Source: Mycolicibacterium rhodesiae (GTDB lineage: Bacteria; Actinomycetota; Actinomycetes; Mycobacteriales; Mycobacteriaceae). Taken from it: a stretch of DNA of 64,000 bases. The position numbers and the translations under genes were made by a program. The stretch lies in assembly GCF_002086695.1 (NCBI RefSeq), contig NZ_MVIH01000002.1, positions 496,001-560,000 on the forward strand. Reading direction: 5' to 3'. Under the pieces are notes generated by a model, which saw only the letters and a list, made by a program, of their open reading frames with translations, was not told the origin of the DNA and ran no database searches. This document shows, one piece after another, positions 17,830 to 30,530 of the stretch. Position 1 is the first letter of the stretch. Every line of letters starts with the position of its first letter.

Positions 17830-18780
17830 CTAGTCCCGGTCGGCCAGCGTGACCTCGATACCGCCGACGATGTCGGTGCTGAGGTTGTAGATGAATGCTC
17901 CGACCGTGGCCATCGCCGTCAGCAGCACGATGTTCACCAGACCGATGAGCGCCGCACCGCCGAAGATCGCACCGCTGGACACCAGCTCGCCACCACCACC
18001 GCTGGTGGCCGTCAACAAGTCGCCGACGTTGCTGTTCAGCTTGCTCCACACGCCCATACCGCCGAGCACCAGATACAGGAACGCCACCGCGACCATCCAC
18101 ACGAAGAACAACGCCACCGACAGCAGCAGCGACACCTTCAGAGCGCTCCACGGATCGATGCGCCGGATCTGCATGCTGGCCCGCACCGGCCCGCGTGCGC
18201 GGTTGGCGCCGACCTGAACGCGGGTGGCCGGCCCGGCCGCTCGCGCCGGCTGCTCCGGGGCCTGCTTGCGTTGCTGCGCAACCGGCTTCGGCGGGGCAAC
18301 GCCCGACAGATCCGGTAGCTCGCTGACATAGCCCTCGGGGCGGGCGGCCTCCGGGCGGTTGCCCTCAGCGCGCGGCTCCGGCCTGGCTTCGGGACGAGGT
18401 TCGGGTCTGGCTTCCGGACGAAGCTCGGCGCGGGGCTCGGGCCGCGGCTCCGGCTGCTGCCGCTCCGGCTGTTGCGGCTGTTGCGGAGCGCCCGTCCCCG
18501 AAAGATCGGGCGCCGCGGTACCGCTGATGAAGCGGTTCACCCGTTGCTCGAGGCCCGGACCTCCCGGCGGCGCCTGGCGAGGTTGCGCCTGCGCCTCACC
18601 GGCCGGTCGCTGAGGTGCACCGCCCTGCCGCGCTCGCGCAGCACCACGCTGCCACGGCGGGGCCTCGCCGGACCCACCATTGGTGAGTCGGGGACCGGTC
18701 CGCTCGGCCGAGCCGGTCCCGTTACCCGGGCCCTCACTCGGTCCGGGTTGGCCCGGCTCGTTCGGTGCGCTCACCGCCAC
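17830..18780 (-). CDS. DUF3566 membrane protein (Rv0007-like)
   Basis: 316 residues (GTG at 18780; a second GTG at 18774 is equally possible and gives the family start SAPNEPG). The first ~190 residues are disordered: Pro/Gly-rich, with a repeat of RPEPR/RPEAR units around residues 118-150. The C-terminal ~115 residues are the conserved part, with [20 protein letters not shown] and then two membrane helices separated by [16 protein letters not shown]. The DUF3566 family always follows gyrA in mycobacteria; activity unknown. It lies 23 bp after gyrA and is probably co-transcribed with it. Confidence 0.88.
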   Translation of the reverse strand: MAVSAPNEPGQPGPSEGPGNGTGSAERTGPRLTNGGSGEAPPWQRGAARARQGGAPQRPAGEAQAQPRQAPPGGPGLEQRVNRFISGTAAPDLSGTGAPQQPQQPERQQPEPRPEPRAELRPEARPEPRPEARPEPRAEGNRPEAARPEGYVSELPDLSGVAPPKPVAQQRKQAPEQPARAAGPATRVQVGANRARGPVRASMQIRRIDPWSALKVSLLLSVALFFVWMVAVAFLYLVLGGMGVWSKLNSNVGDLLTATSGGGGELVSSGAIFGGAALIGLVNIVLLTAMATVGAFIYNLSTDIVGGIEVTLADRD

Positions 18781-18803
18781 TCCTAACCTGTCGCCCCGCC
18801 GCG

Positions 18804-21335
18804 CTACGTCTCGTCGGACGTGCCGTCGGATTCAGAGTCCAGCCCGCCCACTTCGTCGGTGCTGTCCTGCTCCTCGGCATTGCGGGCGATAGCCAACAGT
18901 GTGTCGCCCTCACCCAGGTTCATCAAGCGAACGCCCTTTGTCTGGCGCCCGGCCTTGCGGACCTGACGGGCAGCGGTGCGAATGACACCCCCACCTGAGG
19001 TGATGGCGTACAACTCACTGTCTTCATCGACCACCAATGCGCCCACCAGACTGCCACGTCGCCGGTCGTATTGAATGGTCAGGATGCCTTTACCGCCGCG
19101 GCCCTGGGCGGTGTACTCCTCGATGGCGGTGCGCTTGGCGTAACCGCCGGCAGTCGCGACCAGCAGATACGTTCCCTCCCGCACGACGTTGAGGGACAGC
19201 AACCGATCGTCTTCGTTGAACCGCATGCCCTGCACCCCCGAGGTGGCGCGGCCCATCGGCCGCAGCGCCTCGTCGGTGGCCGAGAACCGGATCGACTGGC
19301 CGTTGGCGCTGACCAGCAGCAGGTCGTCCTCCGCCGAGCACAGCACCGCGCCGACCAGTTCGTCGCCGTCGCGGAGGTTGATCGCGACGATTCCGCCCGA
19401 GCGGTTGGAGTCGAAGTCGGTGAGCTTGGTCTTCTTCACCAAGCCGTTGCGGGTGGCCAGCACCAGATACGGCGCGTCCTCGTAACTCTTGATCTGGATG
19501 ACCTGGGCGATCCGCTCCTCGGGCTGGAACGCCAGCAGATTCGCCACATGCTGGCCGCGCGCGGTGCGCGAGGCCTCCGGCAACTCGTAGGCCTTGGCTC
19601 GATACACCCGGCCCTGGGTGGTGAAGAACAGGATCCAGTCGTGCGTCGACGACACGAAGAAGTGCCGCACGATGTCGTCCTGCTTGAGGCCGGCGCCCTG
19701 CACACCCTTGCCGCCGCGCTTCTGGCTGCGGTACAGGTCGGTCTTGGTCCGCTTGGCGTAGCCGGTCTCGGTGATGGTGACGACGACGTCCTCGCGGGCG
19801 ATCAGGTCCTCATCGGACACATCACCGTCGTTGGCCACGATCCGGGTTCGACGGTCGTCGCCGTGCTTGTCGGCGAGTTCCTTGAGTTCGTCACGGACGA
19901 TCGCGCGCTGCCGCTCCGGCTTGGCGAGGATGTCCTCCAGGTCCGCGATCTCGGCCTCGATCTTGGCCAGGTCGTCGACGATGCGCTGGCGCTCCAATGC
20001 GGCCAGGCGGCGCAGCTGCATGTCGAGGATGGCCTGGGCCTGGATCTCGTCGACGTCGAGCAGCTCCATCAAGCCCACCCGCGCCACGTCGGCACTTTCC
20101 GACGCGCGGATCAAGGCGATGACCTCGTCGAGAGCGTCCAGGGCTTTGACCAGGCCGCGCAGGATGTGGGCCCGCTCGTTGGCCTTGCGCAAGCGGTACC
20201 GGGTACGCCGGATGATCACGTCGAGTTGGTGGTTGACGTAGTAGCGGATCATCTGGTCCAGGCGCAGCGTCCTGGGCACGCCATCGACGATCGACAGCAT
20301 GTTGGCGCCGAAGCTGGTCTGCAGCTGGGTGTGCTTGTAAAGGTTGTTCAACACCACCTTGGCCACGGCGTCGCGCTTGATCTCGACGACGATGCGCAGC
20401 CCGACCCGGTCGCTCGACTGGTCTTCGATGTTGGAGATGCCGCCGAGCTTGCCGTCGCGCACCTGCTCGGCGATCGAGGTGATGAAGTTGTCGTGGTTGA
20501 CCTGGTAGGGCAACTCGGTGATGACGATCGAGGTGCGCCCGCGCGAATCCTCCTCGATCTCCACCACACCGCGCATCCGGATCGAGCCGCGGCCCGTTGT
20601 GTACGCATCGTGGATGCCTTGGGATCCGACGATCAAACCGTGCGTGGGGAAGTCGGGGCCCTTGACTCGCTCACAGACCGCGGCGAGGGTGGCTTCTTCG
20701 TCGGCTTCGTGGTTCTCCAGGCACCAGTAGACGGCCTCGGCCAGCTCACGAAGGTTGTGCGGCGGGATGTTGGTGGCCATACCGACGGCGATACCGCCGG
20801 ATCCGTTGGCCAACAGGTTCGGGAACCGGCTCGGCAGAACCGTGGGTTCCTGGACGCGACCGTCGTAGTTCGGGATGAAATCGACTGTCTCCTCGTCGAT
20901 TTCGCGCAGCATTTCCATGGCCAGCGGTGTCAGCCGAGCCTCGGTGTACCGCATGGCGGCCGCCGGATCGTTGCCCGGTGAGCCGAAGTTGCCCTGTCCG
21001 TCGACCAGGGGGTAGCGCAACGACCACGGCTGCGCCATGCGCACCAGGGTGTCGTAGATCGACGAATCACCGTGTGGGTGATAGTTACCCATCGTCTCGG
21101 CGACCGACCGCGCCGACTTGGCGTGGCCGCGGTCCGGCCGGAATCCGGAGTCGAACATCGCATAGAGCACGCGGCGGTGCACCGGCTTGAGACCGTCCCG
21201 AACCTCGGGAAGCGCACGACCGACGATGACGCTCATCGCGTAGTCGATGTAGCTGCGCTGCATCTCCTGCTGGATGTCGACCGGTTCGATGCGGTCGCCG
21301 GCCTCGTCGCCGGGGGGCAGGGTGGTGTCAGTCAT
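18804..21335 (-). CDS. gyrA: DNA gyrase subunit A
   Basis: 843 residues, full length, no intein. It cuts and rejoins DNA with GyrB to add negative supercoils. The catalytic tyrosine is Y130 (in [11 protein letters not shown]). The quinolone region reads [12 protein letters not shown]: residue 91, equivalent to M. tuberculosis Ala90 and E. coli Ser83, is serine, and residue 96 is Thr. The C-terminal pinwheel domain carries the GyrA-box ([10 protein letters not shown]). The gene starts with ATG 38 bp after the gyrB stop and precedes the DUF3566 gene. Confidence 0.98.
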   Translation of the reverse strand: MTDTTLPPGDEAGDRIEPVDIQQEMQRSYIDYAMSVIVGRALPEVRDGLKPVHRRVLYAMFDSGFRPDRGHAKSARSVAETMGNYHPHGDSSIYDTLVRMAQPWSLRYPLVDGQGNFGSPGNDPAAAMRYTEARLTPLAMEMLREIDEETVDFIPNYDGRVQEPTVLPSRFPNLLANGSGGIAVGMATNIPPHNLRELAEAVYWCLENHEADEEATLAAVCERVKGPDFPTHGLIVGSQGIHDAYTTGRGSIRMRGVVEIEEDSRGRTSIVITELPYQVNHDNFITSIAEQVRDGKLGGISNIEDQSSDRVGLRIVVEIKRDAVAKVVLNNLYKHTQLQTSFGANMLSIVDGVPRTLRLDQMIRYYVNHQLDVIIRRTRYRLRKANERAHILRGLVKALDALDEVIALIRASESADVARVGLMELLDVDEIQAQAILDMQLRRLAALERQRIVDDLAKIEAEIADLEDILAKPERQRAIVRDELKELADKHGDDRRTRIVANDGDVSDEDLIAREDVVVTITETGYAKRTKTDLYRSQKRGGKGVQGAGLKQDDIVRHFFVSSTHDWILFFTTQGRVYRAKAYELPEASRTARGQHVANLLAFQPEERIAQVIQIKSYEDAPYLVLATRNGLVKKTKLTDFDSNRSGGIVAINLRDGDELVGAVLCSAEDDLLLVSANGQSIRFSATDEALRPMGRATSGVQGMRFNEDDRLLSLNVVREGTYLLVATAGGYAKRTAIEEYTAQGRGGKGILTIQYDRRRGSLVGALVVDEDSELYAITSGGGVIRTAARQVRKAGRQTKGVRLMNLGEGDTLLAIARNAEEQDSTDEVGGLDSESDGTSDET

Positions 21336-21373
21336 GTGATTCCTCTGTTGTCCCTACGAAGGGCGATACGTCA

Positions 21374-23425
<2,052 letters not shown>

Positions 23426-23451
23426 TCACGGGCCGCGCGCGGGTCTTGTCC

Positions 23452-23457
23452 AGTCTA
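23452..23457 (-). promoter_or_regulatory. Putative gyrB -10 element
   Basis: TAGACT on the minus strand fits the mycobacterial TANNNT -10 and would give a leader of about 60 nt before the GTG at 23386. The -35 region is not well matched, so this is tentative. The rest of the 223-bp gap to dciA shows no gene. Confidence 0.35.
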
Positions 23458-23609
23458 CCGGTAAGTGCATTCCGGACTGATTCTGCGGCGGCGTTTCTAC
23501 ACACCTAGTTGCGCCGTGCACGGAATTTCTCGGATCGGCATACGTGGTGACGCTTGACACGGTGGTCGGCGCGCGTCTCGTGGCTGTCAGCCGACTGTGC
23601 TAGTCGAGT

Positions 23610-24173
23610 TCAGCCGTAGGTGTCCCGAGGCCCGCGCCCAGAGATGTGCAGCGGACCCTTTCGCCACGACGGAGCCACCGGACCGGTGATCTTCATCGAC
23701 TTCACCACCCCGTCGCCGACAGCGGTGGCGATCTTGGCCAACAGCTGCGACTGCACCATCCGCAGCTGGGTCGCCCACGCGGTCGATTCCGCCGCGACGC
23801 TCAGCACACCGTCGCGCAGCGCGGTCGGCTGGGCATGCTCGGCAATCTGCTCGCCGACCACGGTTGCCCACTGGGCGAACACCGCACCCTCGGCGACCCG
23901 GCCCGTCCAACCCCGCGATTTCGCCAGGTCGTTGGCAACGGTCCCGAACGTCTGTGGATCACGCCGATCCGGCCCCGGCCCCGACCAGGTTCGGCGATTG
24001 CCTCGCTCGGCGCCCCGCCGGGCCCGGGGGGAGCGGCCGCCACGACCCACTTCCTTGCCTTGGCTGCGGGCGGCGCCGCGGGCTTCCTCCAGTGCGCGGC
24101 GCACCAGATCCATGCCGGCCAGATTCGCGAGGTGCTCGGGCGGACCGGCCTGCTCGTCCTCGGGTTCGGTCAT
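23610..24173 (-). CDS. dciA: DciA-type replicative helicase operator (DUF721, Rv0004-like)
   Basis: 187 residues from ATG 24173, chosen because it overlaps the recF stop (ATGA at 24170-24173). The conserved DUF721 core is at ~95-165 ([31 protein letters not shown]). The N-terminal part is Arg/Gly-rich and probably disordered. DciA proteins act with DnaB at the origin in bacteria lacking DnaC/DnaI, and the mycobacterial member is essential for replication. Position in the dnaA-dnaN-recF cluster supports the role. Confidence 0.9.
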   Translation of the reverse strand: MTEPEDEQAGPPEHLANLAGMDLVRRALEEARGAARSQGKEVGRGGRSPRARRGAERGNRRTWSGPGPDRRDPQTFGTVANDLAKSRGWTGRVAEGAVFAQWATVVGEQIAEHAQPTALRDGVLSVAAESTAWATQLRMVQSQLLAKIATAVGDGVVKSMKITGPVAPSWRKGPLHISGRGPRDTYG

Positions 24174-25321
24174 GGCGTCACCACCTCCGACATCCGGCCT
24201 TCGTCGTCGTCCCGCAAGGTGATACCGATCCGGGTGGCGTCCCAATCGGGCGGGATGTCCTCCCCGACCGCGGCCGTGATGAGCACTTGTTCGGCGTCGG
24301 CGGCCACATCGGCCAGCGCCCGGCGCCGGGCGTTGTCCAGTTCGGCGAACACGTCATCAAGGATCAGCACCGGTTCGCTGCCCTCGGTGCGCAGCAGTTC
24401 ATAGGAGGCCAGCCGCAACGCCAATGCCATCGACCAGGATTCGCCGTGGCTGGCGAACCCCTTCGCCGGTTGATCACCGAGCCGCAGTTCGAGGTCGTCG
24501 CGGTGCGGTCCGACCAGACACATCCCGCGTTCCAGCTCCGCACCGCGCCGGGTGGCCAGTCCGGCGAGCAGCGCGGCCTCCAGAAATTCGACATCGTGAC
24601 CGTCGTCTGTACCGTCGAGGACGCTGCTGCGGTAACTGATCGCCGCCGGACGCGATGCCGGAGCCAAGAGCTGATAAGCCTTCTCCACCTCCGGCGCCAG
24701 GAGATTGGTCAGTTCGATCCGCGCGGCCATCAGCTGCGCACCGTGCGCGGCCAGGTGACCGTCCCACACGTCGAGAGTTTCCAGCACGCCGGAATCGCCC
24801 CGGAAGCGCGCTCCCGCAGCGGATTTCAACAACGCGGTGCGCTGCTTGAGCACCTTGTCGTAGTCGGCGCGGATGGCCGCGACCCGCGGCCTGCGGACTG
24901 AGGCGAGCTCGTCGAGATAGCGGCGGCGTTCACCAGGGTCTCCGCGCACCAGCGCGAGATCCTCGGGTGCGAACAGCACCGCGCGCACCGCGCCGAGTAT
25001 TTCGCGGGTACTGCGCACCGGAGAACGGTTCAGTCGCGCCTTGTTCGCCCGGCCCGCCGCGATCTCGAGATCGACCGCCAATTCCCGACCCTCGTTGACG
25101 ACGATCGTCGAGACCACCGCACGCTCGGCACCGGCCCGGATCAAGGGGGCGTCCGTGGCGACCCGGTGCGATCCCAGTGTTGCGCAATACCACAGCGCCT
25201 CAACAAGATTGGTCTTGCCAAATCCGTTCTGTCCGACGAAGACCGTTCGGCCCGGCGCCAATTCGAGATCGACGTTTTCCCACGACCGGAAGTCGCGAAG
25301 CGTCAGGTGCCGGACATACAT
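24170..25321 (-). CDS. recF: RecF recombination mediator ATPase
   Basis: 383 residues. RecF binds gapped DNA and helps load RecA during gap repair. Walker A is GQNGFGKTN near residue 31, the ABC-type signature is in [18 protein letters not shown], and Walker B is [11 protein letters not shown]. It starts 9 bp after gnd and its stop overlaps the dciA start, so the three genes are likely co-transcribed. Confidence 0.97.
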   Translation of the reverse strand: MYVRHLTLRDFRSWENVDLELAPGRTVFVGQNGFGKTNLVEALWYCATLGSHRVATDAPLIRAGAERAVVSTIVVNEGRELAVDLEIAAGRANKARLNRSPVRSTREILGAVRAVLFAPEDLALVRGDPGERRRYLDELASVRRPRVAAIRADYDKVLKQRTALLKSAAGARFRGDSGVLETLDVWDGHLAAHGAQLMAARIELTNLLAPEVEKAYQLLAPASRPAAISYRSSVLDGTDDGHDVEFLEAALLAGLATRRGAELERGMCLVGPHRDDLELRLGDQPAKGFASHGESWSMALALRLASYELLRTEGSEPVLILDDVFAELDNARRRALADVAADAEQVLITAAVGEDIPPDWDATRIGITLRDDDEGRMSEVVTP

Positions 25322-25330
25322 TGACGCTGG

Positions 25331-26224
25331 TTATCCCGACACCGAGACCCGCTTGACCGCGTGTCCGCCGAACTGATTGCGAAGTGCCGAAACAGCTTTC
25401 ATCGTCGGCGAATCTTCCTGCCGCGATGCGAAACGTGCGAACAGCGATGCTGCGATCACCGGCATCGGCACTCGGTGACGGATCGCTTCTTCGACCGTCC
25501 ACCGGCCCTCGCCGGAATCCTCGGTGTATCCGGAGATCGCATCGAACGCGGGGTCCTCCTTGAGCGCTTTGGCCAGGAGCTGCTGGAGCCACGACCGCAC
25601 GACGGTGCCGTTGGTCCAGGCCTGGATCACCGCTTGGGTGTCTGTGATCAGTGGTTCGGCGGCCAGCAGTTCATAGCCTTCGGCGTAGGCCATCATCAGC
25701 CCGTATTCGATGCCGTTGTGCACCATCTTCGCGTAGTGACCCGCACCGACCGGACCGGCGTGTACGAAACCGTCGGCCAGATCTCCGGGCGGACGCAGCG
25801 TGTCGAAGATCGGCATCACCCGGGCGACGTCCTCGTCGCTGCCGCCGACCATCAGGCCGTAGCCTTCCGCCAGGCCCCAGATACCGCCGGAGACACCCGC
25901 ATCGACAAACGAGATCCCTTTTGCCGCAAGCAATTCAGCGTGTGGGCCGTCTTCGGTGTATTTGGAGTTGCCGCCGTCGACGACCAGGTCGCCCGGGCTG
26001 AGGACCTCCGCCAGCGAGCTGATCGTGTCATCGGTGATCGGGCCCGACGGCACCATCACCCAGATCACCCGCGGCGCGGTGAGTGCCTCGGCGAGTGCGG
26101 CGAGGGTGGGGACATCGGTGACCTCGGGTCTGGGGTCGTACCCGATGACTTCGTGCCCGCCCTCGCGCAACCGCTGGCGCATGTTGAAGCCCATCTTGCC
26201 AAGACCGACCAAACCCAGCTGCAT
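25331..26224 (-). CDS. gnd: 6-phosphogluconate dehydrogenase, short NAD-type
   Basis: 297 residues, the short (~300 residue) class of 6PGDH. It oxidises and decarboxylates 6-phosphogluconate to ribulose 5-phosphate. The N-terminal Rossmann motif is GLVGLGKMGFNM; substrate-site signatures are VDGGNSKYTEDG and DAGVSGGIWGL; catalytic Lys and Asn lie in YAKMVHNGIEYG. The acidic residue after the dinucleotide fold (IGYDPRP) suggests NAD preference, an inference. The gene is embedded between dnaN and recF, as in rapidly growing mycobacteria but not in M. tuberculosis. Confidence 0.95.
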   Translation of the reverse strand: MQLGLVGLGKMGFNMRQRLREGGHEVIGYDPRPEVTDVPTLAALAEALTAPRVIWVMVPSGPITDDTISSLAEVLSPGDLVVDGGNSKYTEDGPHAELLAAKGISFVDAGVSGGIWGLAEGYGLMVGGSDEDVARVMPIFDTLRPPGDLADGFVHAGPVGAGHYAKMVHNGIEYGLMMAYAEGYELLAAEPLITDTQAVIQAWTNGTVVRSWLQQLLAKALKEDPAFDAISGYTEDSGEGRWTVEEAIRHRVPMPVIAASLFARFASRQEDSPTMKAVSALRNQFGGHAVKRVSVSG

Positions 26225-26252
26225 GACTGCCTCTCTACGTCAGGGAATCCGG

Positions 26253-27440
26253 TCAGCCCGGCAGCCGGACCGGCATCAACAGGTATACGTAGTCGGTCTG
26301 AACGGCGGGGAACGGCCCGGTGCCATCTACCTGTGTTTCCGCATTTGCCGGCCGCAACACGGCGGGGCGGCTGGGAGTGGTGAATCCGAACGTGACCCGG
26401 TCGGAATGCAGCGAGCCCAATCCGTCGGTCAGGTAGGTGGGGTTGAAGGCGATCGTCAACGGCTCGCCGGCGAACTCGACGTCCAGGTCCTCCTCGGCAC
26501 GACCGACGTCATCGGCACCGGCCGACAGGTGCAGCACGCCGTCGCCGAATTCCATCCGGACCTGCGCGCCGCGATCGGCGACCAACGCCACACGTTTGAT
26601 CGCTTCGGTGAGCTCGCCGACTCCGATGGTGGCCACCGCGGTGTGCTCGGCGGGAAGCAGCTGACGAAACTTCGGGAATTCGGCGTCGAGTAGGCGAGTC
26701 GTGCTCCGCTTGCCGCCGCTGCGGATTCCCAACAGGCCTTCCTTGCCCACCGCCGAACCGGCACCCAGAGCCAGGTGAACCTCAGAGCCGGACGTGCCTG
26801 CCTTGGCCGCTTCGGCCAACGTCTTGGCCGGCACCAGGACCGCGGCTTCCAAGCTGGGGGAGGAGGTCGACCAGGTCAGTTCACGCACGGCCAACCGGAA
26901 CCGGTCGGTGGCCGCCAAAACCACTGTCTCACCGGAAATCTCCACCCGGATGCCGGTCAGCATCGGCAGTGTGTCGTCGCGGCCGGCGGCGACCGCCACC
27001 TGGCCGATCGCCTCACCGAACAGGTCAGCGGAGATGACGCCGGTCTCCTCCGGCAGTTCCGGCAGCGCCGGGTAGTCCTCGACGGCCATCGTCGGCAGCG
27101 AGAACCGTGCGCTTCCACAGGTCAGCGCCACTCGGGTGCCTTCGACGCTGACGTCGACAGGCTTGGCCGGCAGCGCCCTGGTGATGTCGGACAGCAACCG
27201 CCCGGAGACCAAAACGCTTCCCGGAGAAGCGATTTCGGCGGGGACTCGCACCTCGGCGGACACCTCGTAATCGAAGCCCGAGATGGTCAAACCCTCATCG
27301 GTGCCGGTGAGCAGCACTCCGGCCAGCACCGGCACCGTCGGCCGGGTCGGAAGATTACGGGCAACCCAGGCCACCGCGTCGGCGAAGTCCTCCCGCACCA
27401 AGCGGAACTTCAGGTCGGAGCCAACCGTCGTCGTTGCCAC
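26253..27440 (-). CDS. dnaN: DNA polymerase III sliding clamp (beta subunit)
   Basis: 395 residues, a dimeric ring that tethers DNA polymerase III and many repair enzymes. The three-domain clamp is complete, starting [20 protein letters not shown] and ending [12 protein letters not shown], the canonical C-terminus. Start codon is GTG at 27440. The upstream gap to dnaA holds oriC, and gnd follows after 28 bp. Confidence 0.98.
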   Translation of the reverse strand: MATTTVGSDLKFRLVREDFADAVAWVARNLPTRPTVPVLAGVLLTGTDEGLTISGFDYEVSAEVRVPAEIASPGSVLVSGRLLSDITRALPAKPVDVSVEGTRVALTCGSARFSLPTMAVEDYPALPELPEETGVISADLFGEAIGQVAVAAGRDDTLPMLTGIRVEISGETVVLAATDRFRLAVRELTWSTSSPSLEAAVLVPAKTLAEAAKAGTSGSEVHLALGAGSAVGKEGLLGIRSGGKRSTTRLLDAEFPKFRQLLPAEHTAVATIGVGELTEAIKRVALVADRGAQVRMEFGDGVLHLSAGADDVGRAEEDLDVEFAGEPLTIAFNPTYLTDGLGSLHSDRVTFGFTTPSRPAVLRPANAETQVDGTGPFPAVQTDYVYLLMPVRLPG

Positions 27441-27951
27441 GTCTACATAGTCCCTTCATCACCCAATAACCCCGACCAGCGTCCACCGCGTGCCGGAGCA
27501 CGGATGAGCGTGATCTGTGAGCGACAGCCGCTGAACGGCAGTCAGAACAACAACCGTAGAGCGTCGGACGCCATCTTGAAAGCTAATCGATCGCGGTGAC
27601 AAGAGCACCGCGACACCGTGCCGGACACCCTGTGAACCGGCTACTCCCCAAGGCTGTCTTCAAAGAAGAAAATGGAAGAGAGAGAACGGCAATAGTAATA
27701 GGGCCTGTGCAACCTGTGGACTAGCCGATCGATTGCCTGCTCCGGCAGGGTGAGGCCATGTGGACCGGTTGTGCATGACCGAGGGCGAATCACAGGACGG
27801 GTGTGGACAGCCGCCGGTTGTTCATTGTCATTCCAGTACCTCTGCCGCGATGTGAGCTGTTGTCCACAACTGTGTGCACAGGCCAAAACTGTGACGGGTG
27901 GTACGGCTGTGGCCGAAGTTTTTCGGCATGGCGACAGAAAAAATGGGGATT
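27441..27951. other. oriC: Replication origin oriC (dnaA-dnaN intergenic region)
   Basis: A 511-bp gap without a gene. It contains one perfect DnaA box (TTGTCCACA, 27860-27868, plus) and near matches: TAGTCCACA (27715-27723, minus), CGGTCCACA (27759-27767, minus), CTGTCCACA (27802-27810, minus), TTGTGCATG (27769-27777, plus) and GTGTGCACA (27872-27880, plus). An AT-rich stretch at about 27655-27701 stands out from the GC-rich background and is the best candidate unwinding element. Mycobacterial oriC is known to lie here and to use many low-affinity boxes. Position and motifs are seen; activity is inferred. Confidence 0.92.
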
Positions 27952-29454
27952 TCAGCGCTTGGAGCGCTGGCGGATCCGCGTGGTGAGCTCCTTGACGTGA
28001 TCGAACACCTCACGCCGATGGGCCATCTCACCGCGAATCTTCTTCTCCGCGTACATGACCGTGGTGTGATCACGGCCGAATGCCTGCCCGATCTTGGGCA
28101 GTGACAAGTCGGTGAGCTCACGGCACAGATACATGGCGATCTGCCGCGATTGAGCCAGTGCCCGGGTCTTGCCGGGCCCCCGCAATTCCTCGACGGTGGT
28201 GTCGAAGTACTCGGCGGTCGCGGCCATGATGGCCGCGGTGCTGATCTGCATTGTGCCTGCGTCGGCGATCAGGTCGCGCAACACGATCTCGGCGAGAGCC
28301 TTGTCGATCGGTGTCTTGTTCAGCGAGGCGAACGCGGTGACGCGGATCAAGGCGCCCTCGAGTTCGCGGATGTTGCGTTCGATGCTGCTGGCGATGAGTT
28401 CCAGGACGTCGTCGGGGACGTCGAGGCGCTCCATTTGCGCCTTCTTCCGCAAGATCGCGATACGGGTTTCGAGTTCGGGCGGCTGGACGTCGGTGATCAA
28501 GCCCCACTCGAACCTGGTCCGAAGCCGGTCCTCGAGGGTGGCCAACTGTTTGGGTGGCCGGTCGGACGAGATCACGATCTGCTTGTTGGCGTTGTGCAGC
28601 GTGTTGAAGGTGTGGAAAAACTCTTCCTGGATACCTTCTTTGCCTTCGATGAACTGGATGTCGTCCACCAGGAGCACATCGATGTCGCGGTAGCTGCGTT
28701 TGAACGCGACTTTGCGGTCGTCGCGCAGCGAGTTGATGAAGTCGTTGGTGAACTCTTCGGTGGAGACGTATTTCACCCGCATGCCGGGGAAGAGCCGTTG
28801 CGCATAGTTTCCGGCGGCGTGCAGCAGATGGGTCTTGCCCAGTCCGGACTCACCCCAGATGAACAACGGGTTGTAGGCGCGGGCCGGCGCTTCGGCGATC
28901 GCGAGGGCCGCCGCATGCGCGAATCGGTTCGACGCACCGATGACGAACGTGTCGAAGGTGTAGCGGCGGTTGAGGCTGATGCCTGGCGCTTCGGCCGACG
29001 GATTACTGCGCGGCCGCTCGATGAAGTAACTCGGCCATGTCTCGTGAGCGCTGGCCAAAGCCTCGCGGTCTTCGTCGACCTCGTCGAGGTCGGAGTCGAT
29101 GACGGCCGGCTCCGGTGCGGCGGGTTCGTTGTCTTCTTCCAGGGACGGCGGGGCGATCCGAACACCGAGCTCGACCCGCTGGCCGAGGCGGCGGCTGAGG
29201 GCGTCGACGATCTGGGTCCGCAGATGACGCTCGATCTCGTTCTGGACAAAGCTGCTCGGCACCGACAGCAGGGCGAAGCCCTCGGCGATGGTCAGGGGCT
29301 GAACCAATTTGAGCCATGCGCGTTGCTGCGGAGTCAGCGGTGCATCGCCGCCAGTTCCGTTACTGGGGCGCTGGTCCGCAGTTCCGTCGCCGTTGAGCTC
29401 GGCGACTACCGAACTCCACACCGTGGCGAACGCTGAACCGGGATCATCGGTCAA
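27952..29454 (-). CDS. dnaA: Chromosomal replication initiator DnaA
   Basis: 500 residues with a TTG start at 29454, as in M. tuberculosis. Domain I (~1-95) is followed by an acidic linker, then the AAA+ domain with Walker [14 protein letters not shown] and Walker [10 protein letters not shown]. The C-terminal box-binding domain has [14 protein letters not shown]. DnaA-ATP opens oriC. A cluster of three DnaA boxes lies 61-92 bp upstream of the start, consistent with self-regulation. Confidence 0.98.
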   Translation of the reverse strand: MTDDPGSAFATVWSSVVAELNGDGTADQRPSNGTGGDAPLTPQQRAWLKLVQPLTIAEGFALLSVPSSFVQNEIERHLRTQIVDALSRRLGQRVELGVRIAPPSLEEDNEPAAPEPAVIDSDLDEVDEDREALASAHETWPSYFIERPRSNPSAEAPGISLNRRYTFDTFVIGASNRFAHAAALAIAEAPARAYNPLFIWGESGLGKTHLLHAAGNYAQRLFPGMRVKYVSTEEFTNDFINSLRDDRKVAFKRSYRDIDVLLVDDIQFIEGKEGIQEEFFHTFNTLHNANKQIVISSDRPPKQLATLEDRLRTRFEWGLITDVQPPELETRIAILRKKAQMERLDVPDDVLELIASSIERNIRELEGALIRVTAFASLNKTPIDKALAEIVLRDLIADAGTMQISTAAIMAATAEYFDTTVEELRGPGKTRALAQSRQIAMYLCRELTDLSLPKIGQAFGRDHTTVMYAEKKIRGEMAHRREVFDHVKELTTRIRQRSKR

Positions 29455-29514
29455 CGACAGATCCCCCTGGTCGCAAGGTCGGGCAAGAAACCAATAGCTG
29501 AGCCGACGAACGAT

Positions 29515-29546
29515 CTGTCCACAAAGTTATCCACAGGTGTGGACAG
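29515..29546. promoter_or_regulatory. DnaA box cluster upstream of dnaA
   Basis: Three boxes in 32 bp: CTGTCCACA (29515-29523, plus), the perfect TTATCCACA (29527-29535, plus) and CTGTCCACA (29538-29546, minus). The spacing and inverted third box would allow cooperative DnaA binding over the dnaA leader or promoter. Confidence 0.75.
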
Positions 29547-29823
29547 GACACTCGGCTCGCCTCGGAGCATATCGGCGCAGGGTCGCGGGTCGGCAGTAAT
29601 CCCCGCATTGATCTCGTGTGGACCGTTCGCCGACCTGTTCCCCCGCTTGGTGATTGCGTGCCGCCTCGTCTGAAACGGCTTTGGCAGAAGCTAACAGTTT
29701 TCGGGGCGAGTGCCAACCGTTCTGCAACATTCGGATCACGACGAGATAACGGCGCGCCGGGTGACCGGTGACGGCTGTGGCACCAGTGGGTCAGTGCGGT
29801 GATCAAGGGCACGACAAGGCGGT

Positions 29824-29852
29824 TTGACCAGGGGAAGTGAGGTCAGTACCCT
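29824..29852 (+). promoter_or_regulatory. rpmH operon promoter
   Basis: TTGACC (29824-29829), a 17-bp spacer, then TACCCT (29847-29852), a close match to the mycobacterial SigA consensus (TTGACA and TANNNT). Transcription would start near 29860, leaving a leader of about 150 nt before the rpmH GTG. Confidence 0.65.
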
Positions 29853-30011
29853 CGAACAGTCGCCCATACGTCGGCGATACGGCTGCGACCGATTCGGGAC
29901 CGCGCCGGTTAGAGCGAGACCAGAGCTTACCAACGGCAGTCGCGTTCGTTCGGGTACACACGAAAGCGTGTGCTCCGGGCAGCGACCGCCAAACGACGAG
30001 GAGATATAGCC

Positions 30012-30155
30012 GTGGCCAAGGGCAAGCGGACCTTCCAGCCGAACAACCGGCGCCGGGCGCGGGTTCACGGCTTCCGTCTGCGTATGCGGACGCGCGCCGG
30101 GCGCGCCATCGTGTCAGGCCGGCGCCGCAAGGGTCGTCAGTCACTGACTGCCTGA
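30012..30155 (+). CDS. rpmH: 50S ribosomal protein L34
   Basis: 47 residues starting at GTG 30012, with GAGGAG ten bases upstream. [18 protein letters not shown] and [14 protein letters not shown] are the L34 signatures. The frame is open upstream for 14 more codons, but L34 length and the ribosome site fix this start. First gene of the rpmH-rnpA-yidD-yidC-jag-rsmG-parA-parB series. Confidence 0.97.
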   Translation: MAKGKRTFQPNNRRRARVHGFRLRMRTRAGRAIVSGRRRKGRQSLTA

Positions 30156-30173
30156 TCCACGGGATCACGCGTC

Positions 30174-30530
30174 GTGCTCCCGGCTCAGTTCCGGATGACA
30201 CGGTCTGCGGAGTTCGGCGCCACCATCAAGCACGGGGTGCGAGCGGCGCAGCCTGATCTCGTCGTGCACGCACGACGCATGGCCGACAGCGTCGACGGTC
30301 CCCGGATCGGCCTGGTCGTCTCGAAGTCGGTCGGCAACGCCGTGCAACGGCACCAGGTGTCTCGTCGTCTGCGTCACGTCGCCCGAGCTGTCCTCTCGGA
30401 CCTGACGTCCGACGAACGCATCGTGATCCGCGCGCTACCCAGTAGCCGCGACGCGATTTCAGCCCGCCTGGAACAGCAGCTACGAGCGAGCATCCGGCGC
30501 ACCCACTCCTTGATGGAGAAGACGCAGTGA
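30174..30530 (+). CDS. rnpA: Ribonuclease P protein component
   Basis: 118 residues, GTG start at 30174. It assists the RNA subunit of RNase P in trimming tRNA 5' leaders. The conserved core is [22 protein letters not shown], the family's RNA-binding signature. It follows rpmH by 18 bp and overlaps the yidD start by four bases (GTGA at 30527-30530). Confidence 0.95.
   Translation: MLPAQFRMTRSAEFGATIKHGVRAAQPDLVVHARRMADSVDGPRIGLVVSKSVGNAVQRHQVSRRLRHVARAVLSDLTSDERIVIRALPSSRDAISARLEQQLRASIRRTHSLMEKTQ

Larger units (their letters stand above)
29455..30011. promoter_or_regulatory. dnaA-rpmH divergent intergenic region
   Basis: 557 bp without a convincing gene. The dnaA-proximal third holds three clustered DnaA boxes. 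The rpmH-proximal part holds a strong promoter and about 150 nt of untranslated leader. Small frames here lack ribosome sites and were not accepted. Confidence 0.7.

Noticed and set aside
19071..20981. 636-codon open frame opposite gyrA
   Set aside because: Antisense shadow of GyrA; no start context or domain.
27641..27886. 81-codon frame inside oriC
   Set aside because: It crosses DnaA boxes and the AT-rich stretch, lacks a ribosome site and looks like chance.
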